Positions 61,362 through 64,000 of a stretch of 64,000 nt of DNA are shown one piece after another. Position 1 is the first letter of the stretch, and the number at the start of each line of letters is the position of its first letter. The stretch is from Mesorhizobium sp. BR1-1-16 (lineage in GTDB: Bacteria; Pseudomonadota; Alphaproteobacteria; Rhizobiales; Kaistiaceae). Position numbers and translations under genes: made by a program. The DNA lies in the NCBI RefSeq assembly GCF_020165495.1, contig NZ_JAIUIE010000012.1, positions 62,001 to 126,000 on the forward strand. Direction: 5' to 3'. The notes under the pieces are model-generated. The model had not been told where the DNA came from and did no database searches. It saw only the letters and a program-made list of their open reading frames with translations.

Positions 61362-62654
61362 ATGCCGAGAATCGCCGTCATCGGCGCTGGTCCCTCGGGC
61401 CTTGCGACCCTCAAGACGCTGGCCGATGCCGGGCTGACGGACATCACCTGCTTCGAGGCCCAGCCGGAGCTCGGCGGCAACTGGGTGTTCCGCGACACGA
61501 CGGGCCATGCCAGCGTCTATGAGACGACGCACATCATCTCCTCGAAGCGGCTGTCGCAATATTCCGATTTTCCGATGCCGGCGGACTATCCGGATTTCCC
61601 CTCGCACCGACAGATGCTGGCCTATTTCGAGGCCTATGCCGCGCGCTTCGACCTCGCGCGCTTCATCCGCTTCAACACCCGCGTCATCCATGCGGCGGCC
61701 CTTCCCGGCGATCGCTGGCGCTTGACGCTGGAAGGTCCCGATGGCCGCAGCGAGGACATTTTCGACCGTCTCGTCGTCTGTTCAGGCCATCACTGGGACC
61801 CGCTCATCCCCGACTATCCCGGCCGTTTCGACGGCCGAACGATGCATGCGCATGATTATCGCCGCGCCGAGCCCTTTCGCGATCAGCGGGTGCTGGTTGT
61901 CGGCGGCGGCAATTCCGCCTGCGATATCGCCGTCGCCCTTTCGCGGGCCGCCAGCCACACCGCGATCAGCTTCCGCCGCGGCTATCACATCGTGCCGAAG
62001 ATCGTGCTCGGCATGCCCGTCGATGTCGCCTACCGCCGTCTGCGCCATCTGCCCAAATGGCCCCGCCAGCGGCTTCTCGCGCTGATGCTGAAGCTGATCA
62101 TCGGTCCCTACAAGCGCTACGGGCTGCCGGAGCCTGAGCGGCGCGTGCTGGAAATGCACCCGACTCTAAACTCCGAACTGCTCGATCGGCTGCGCCACGG
62201 GACGATCGCGGCAAGGCCGGGCGTCACCAGCTTCGAGGGGCCGAATGTCCGCTTTGCCGATGGCAGCCTCGAAGCCTTCGACACGGTGATCTTCGCAACC
62301 GGCTATCGAACCTGCTTCCCATTCTTCGACAACGACCTGTTCGATTTTGCCGAGGCGCTCGAGGTGCCGCTTTATCTGAAGATGATGCCGGCCAACTTCC
62401 CGACGCTCGATTTCGTCGGCCTCTTCCAGCCGATCGGCTGCATCTGGCCGCTCGCCGAATTACAGGCGCGCATCGTGGCGTTGCAGGCGACGGGCAAGCT
62501 GGCGCGACCGCCCGATCTCGAACGCCGCATTCGCCATGAGACAGAGCATCCCCATTGGCACTTCGAGCGCACGCCGCGCCATGCCATCGAGATCGACGTC
62601 TATGATTTCGAGAAGGCGCTGCGAAAGGAACTCGCCGAGGCGCTCGCGGCCTGA
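61362..62654 (+). CDS. Flavin-containing monooxygenase
   Basis: A 430-residue FAD- and NADPH-dependent monooxygenase. The FAD motif is IAVIGAGPSGLATLKTL, the FMO signature F-x-G-x3-H-x3-Y appears as FDGRTMHAHDY, and the NADPH motif is VLVVGGGNSACDIA. It would oxygenate a soft nucleophile such as an amine or sulfide, or insert oxygen next to a ketone. ATG at 61362 is chosen at the conserved start. A frame open from 61266 reads the 15-bp repeats as an artificial LGGSI repeat. Position after the BMP operon suggests that it handles the imported nitrogen compound. Confidence 0.88.
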   Translation: MPRIAVIGAGPSGLATLKTLADAGLTDITCFEAQPELGGNWVFRDTTGHASVYETTHIISSKRLSQYSDFPMPADYPDFPSHRQMLAYFEAYAARFDLARFIRFNTRVIHAAALPGDRWRLTLEGPDGRSEDIFDRLVVCSGHHWDPLIPDYPGRFDGRTMHAHDYRRAEPFRDQRVLVVGGGNSACDIAVALSRAASHTAISFRRGYHIVPKIVLGMPVDVAYRRLRHLPKWPRQRLLALMLKLIIGPYKRYGLPEPERRVLEMHPTLNSELLDRLRHGTIAARPGVTSFEGPNVRFADGSLEAFDTVIFATGYRTCFPFFDNDLFDFAEALEVPLYLKMMPANFPTLDFVGLFQPIGCIWPLAELQARIVALQATGKLARPPDLERRIRHETEHPHWHFERTPRHAIEIDVYDFEKALRKELAEALAA

Positions 62655-62664
62655 TCAGGCCGCG
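62645..62664. repeat. Perfect 20-bp palindrome across two convergent stop codons
   Basis: CGCGGCCTGA is followed directly by its complement. The TGA stop of the monooxygenase (62652-62654) and that of the epimerase on the other strand (62655-62657) abut at the centre. It could fold as a hairpin in both messages, or simply reflect mirrored Ala-Ala-stop codons. No T tract is present. Confidence 0.6.
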
Positions 62665-63740
62665 TGGCGAAGGTCGGTCCTCGCTGCGAGGAAATGGATC
62701 GTCTCGGAAATCGTGGTCGCAACGGGCCGCCAGCGCAGCTGCAGCAGCGCCTCGGCCTTGCCGCGGGCAATCCAGCGCTCCTCGCCGATATCGAAACGCA
62801 GATAGCTGAGGATCGAGAAACTGTCGGCGAGACGCCGCGCGCGTTCATCATCGATGGGCCGTGGCACCGGCAACCGCTCGAAACCGCTGGCGCGGATCCG
62901 ATCAATGAGATCGGTGAGCCACAGCTGGTCAGCGACGGCAAAGATGCGCTCGCCGATCGCGGCGTCCGAGAGCAGCGCGGCGACATGCAGCCAGGCGACG
63001 TCACGCACATCAACAAGCGGCAGCAGGATGCGCGGCGCCACGATCGCGCGGCCGAGCAGGATCTCGCGGAAGATGTTGAGCGAGGGCGAGATCGACGAGG
63101 TGAGGCCCGGGCCGAAGATGATGCCGGGATTGATCACGGTCGTCTGCAGGCCCCGCTCCGCCGCGACATCCCAGACAGTGCGCTCGGCGACCGTCTTGGC
63201 CTCGGCATAGATGGTCATCGGCGCCCGGCCAGGCGTCGACCAGTCCGCCTCGGTGACGACGCGTGCGTCCGGGCGATCGGCACCATAGAGCGAAGCCATG
63301 ATCGACGACGTCATCACCATGCGGCGAATGCCGGCCGCCGCAGCGGCCTCGACCACCCGGCGCGAACCCTCGCGGGCACAGGCGACAAGCGGCGCCGCAT
63401 CCTCGGTCAGCACATGCGGCATCGGCGCCGCGACATGAATGAGCGCGTCCTGGCCAGCCATGATCTCGGCCCAGCAGGGCTTGTCCAGGAGATCGCAGGC
63501 AACGATCCGGAGACGCGCCGGATCGACACCCGCTGCAGCGAGCTCCGCCGCGAGGCGTTGCGGCTCCTCGCCGGGGCCTGCCGTCGCCGTCACATCGACG
63601 CCGCCCGAGGCGAGGATCGAAACGATCCACCCGCCGAGATGCCCGCCGGCGCCCGTCACGACGACGCGGCGCGGCCAGTCGCCCTCGAAACCGCCGGGGC
63701 TGGAGGGGACCAGCGAAGCCGGAGGACGGCGCTTCGTCAT
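62655..63740 (-). CDS. NAD-dependent epimerase/dehydratase-family protein
   Basis: A 361-residue extended short-chain dehydrogenase. The NAD motif is VVVTGAGGHLGGWIV (about residues 26-40). The catalytic Tyr-x3-Lys is in YAEAKTVAE, preceded by TSSIMAS. The VINPGIIFGPGL segment resembles the dihydroflavonol-reductase / 3-beta-hydroxysteroid-dehydrogenase branch. ATG overlaps the stop of the upstream hydrolase-like gene by four bases. It is convergent with the monooxygenase. Confidence 0.87.
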   Translation of the reverse strand: MTKRRPPASLVPSSPGGFEGDWPRRVVVTGAGGHLGGWIVSILASGGVDVTATAGPGEEPQRLAAELAAAGVDPARLRIVACDLLDKPCWAEIMAGQDALIHVAAPMPHVLTEDAAPLVACAREGSRRVVEAAAAAGIRRMVMTSSIMASLYGADRPDARVVTEADWSTPGRAPMTIYAEAKTVAERTVWDVAAERGLQTTVINPGIIFGPGLTSSISPSLNIFREILLGRAIVAPRILLPLVDVRDVAWLHVAALLSDAAIGERIFAVADQLWLTDLIDRIRASGFERLPVPRPIDDERARRLADSFSILSYLRFDIGEERWIARGKAEALLQLRWRPVATTISETIHFLAARTDLRHAA

Positions 63741-64000
63741 TTTGCCGAAGACTTGCTGGGCGGCGACTTACTGGCCGGCGACTTTCTTGCCGCCGGCTTG
63801 CGACCGAGCGTCTTCAGCACGGCCGTCATGATCTGCTGCTGCACGATCGGGTTTTCGTCCATCGTGAAGTGATTGACGCCCGGCCGGTTGAGCTGCGGAT
63901 TGTCGCGGATATTGTCGTTGTCGACGCCGGAGCCCTTGGCAGCCAGCGCGGCGCCGAGCCCGTCATTGGCCATGTAGATGTTGAGGTAGCGCTTGACCTT
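63737..64000 (-). CDS. C-terminal part of a hydrolase-like protein, 5' end outside the window
   Basis: The frame is open through the right edge of the window, so the gene is truncated at its 5' end. The visible 87 residues include DNIRDNPQLNRPGVNHFTMDENPIVQQQIM, in which a late His followed by a short helix resembles the catalytic-His region of alpha/beta hydrolases. That is a tentative resemblance. The protein ends in a Lys/Ser/Pro-rich tail with SKSPPSKSSAK-like repeats. Its stop overlaps the epimerase start (ATGA), so the two form an operon. Confidence 0.6.
   Translation of the reverse strand, partial: KVKRYLNIYMANDGLGAALAAKGSGVDNDNIRDNPQLNRPGVNHFTMDENPIVQQQIMTAVLKTLGRKPAARKSPASKSPPSKSSAK

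Noticed and set aside
1-64000. CRISPR arrays, tRNA or rRNA genes, insertion sequences, prophage genes
   Set aside because: No regularly spaced repeats, no cloverleaf-like intergenic sequence, and no transposase, integrase or phage structural protein was seen on either strand.

Overview
The window is a high-GC stretch of an alphaproteobacterial chromosome, most likely from a soil or plant-associated member of the Hyphomicrobiales (Rhizobiales). The evidence is the density of sugar ABC importers, the wording of the protein families (ThuA with Gfo/Idh partners, treY/treZ with a DUF2934 gene, a BMP-type importer), an alphaproteobacterial-type LexA box (GAAC-N7-GAAC) and REP-like palindromes. The genus cannot be fixed from sequence reading alone. 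I see no rRNA, tRNA, CRISPR array, insertion sequence or prophage gene. Nearly everything is metabolic and arranged in tight operons with ATGA/GTGA overlaps.

Layout. (1) 1-12600: a class V aminotransferase and GntR regulator on the plus strand face a minus-strand glycan or acid-sugar operon (GH38-like enzyme, solute-binding protein, two permeases, enolase-superfamily dehydratase, second GH38-like enzyme) headed by its own GntR regulator. (2) 12600-19200: a REP pair, then housekeeping genes: DoxX, DUF4142, Nudix, and a phospholipase D / YbhN / YbhP trio resembling the clsB-ybhN-ybhP set, then an HtrA-like protein that has lost its catalytic triad. (3) 19250-32820: an eight-gene minus-strand operon (polyol dehydrogenase, TIM-barrel isomerase, CUT2 importer, two Gfo/Idh oxidoreductases) under an RpiR regulator. 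Next to it are a divergent Gfo/Idh gene and a ThuA-Gfo/Idh pair. This looks like a route for an unusual sugar, possibly through 3-keto intermediates. (4) 32859-37435: a ROK repressor divergent from a CUT1 importer. (5) 37459-46008: an antitoxin-like regulator, a membrane metallophosphoesterase, and a LacI-controlled CUT1 importer whose operon ends in an unusual ADP-ribosylglycohydrolase-family fusion protein.

(6) 46156-49270: an AtzH/HpxZ-like protein coupled to two amidase-signature enzymes. (7) 49300-49640: a small unknown protein behind a textbook SOS promoter. (8) 49796-55018: a lone receiver protein and the trehalose operon treY-DUF2934-treZ. (9) 55118-64000: a BMP-family importer operon interleaved with an amidase and followed by a flavin monooxygenase, then convergent NAD-dependent epimerase and truncated hydrolase genes. 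Regions 6 and 9 both point to uptake and breakdown of amide- or ureide-type nitrogen compounds.

The three CUT1 importers each have a binding protein and two permeases but no ATPase, so they probably share one encoded elsewhere. Stem-loops sit just behind several binding-protein cistrons and probably set the excess of binding protein over membrane subunits. The strongest leads are the LexA-box small protein, the triad-less HtrA protein, the ADP-ribosylglycohydrolase fusion in a sugar operon, and the Gfo/Idh-rich sugar locus.
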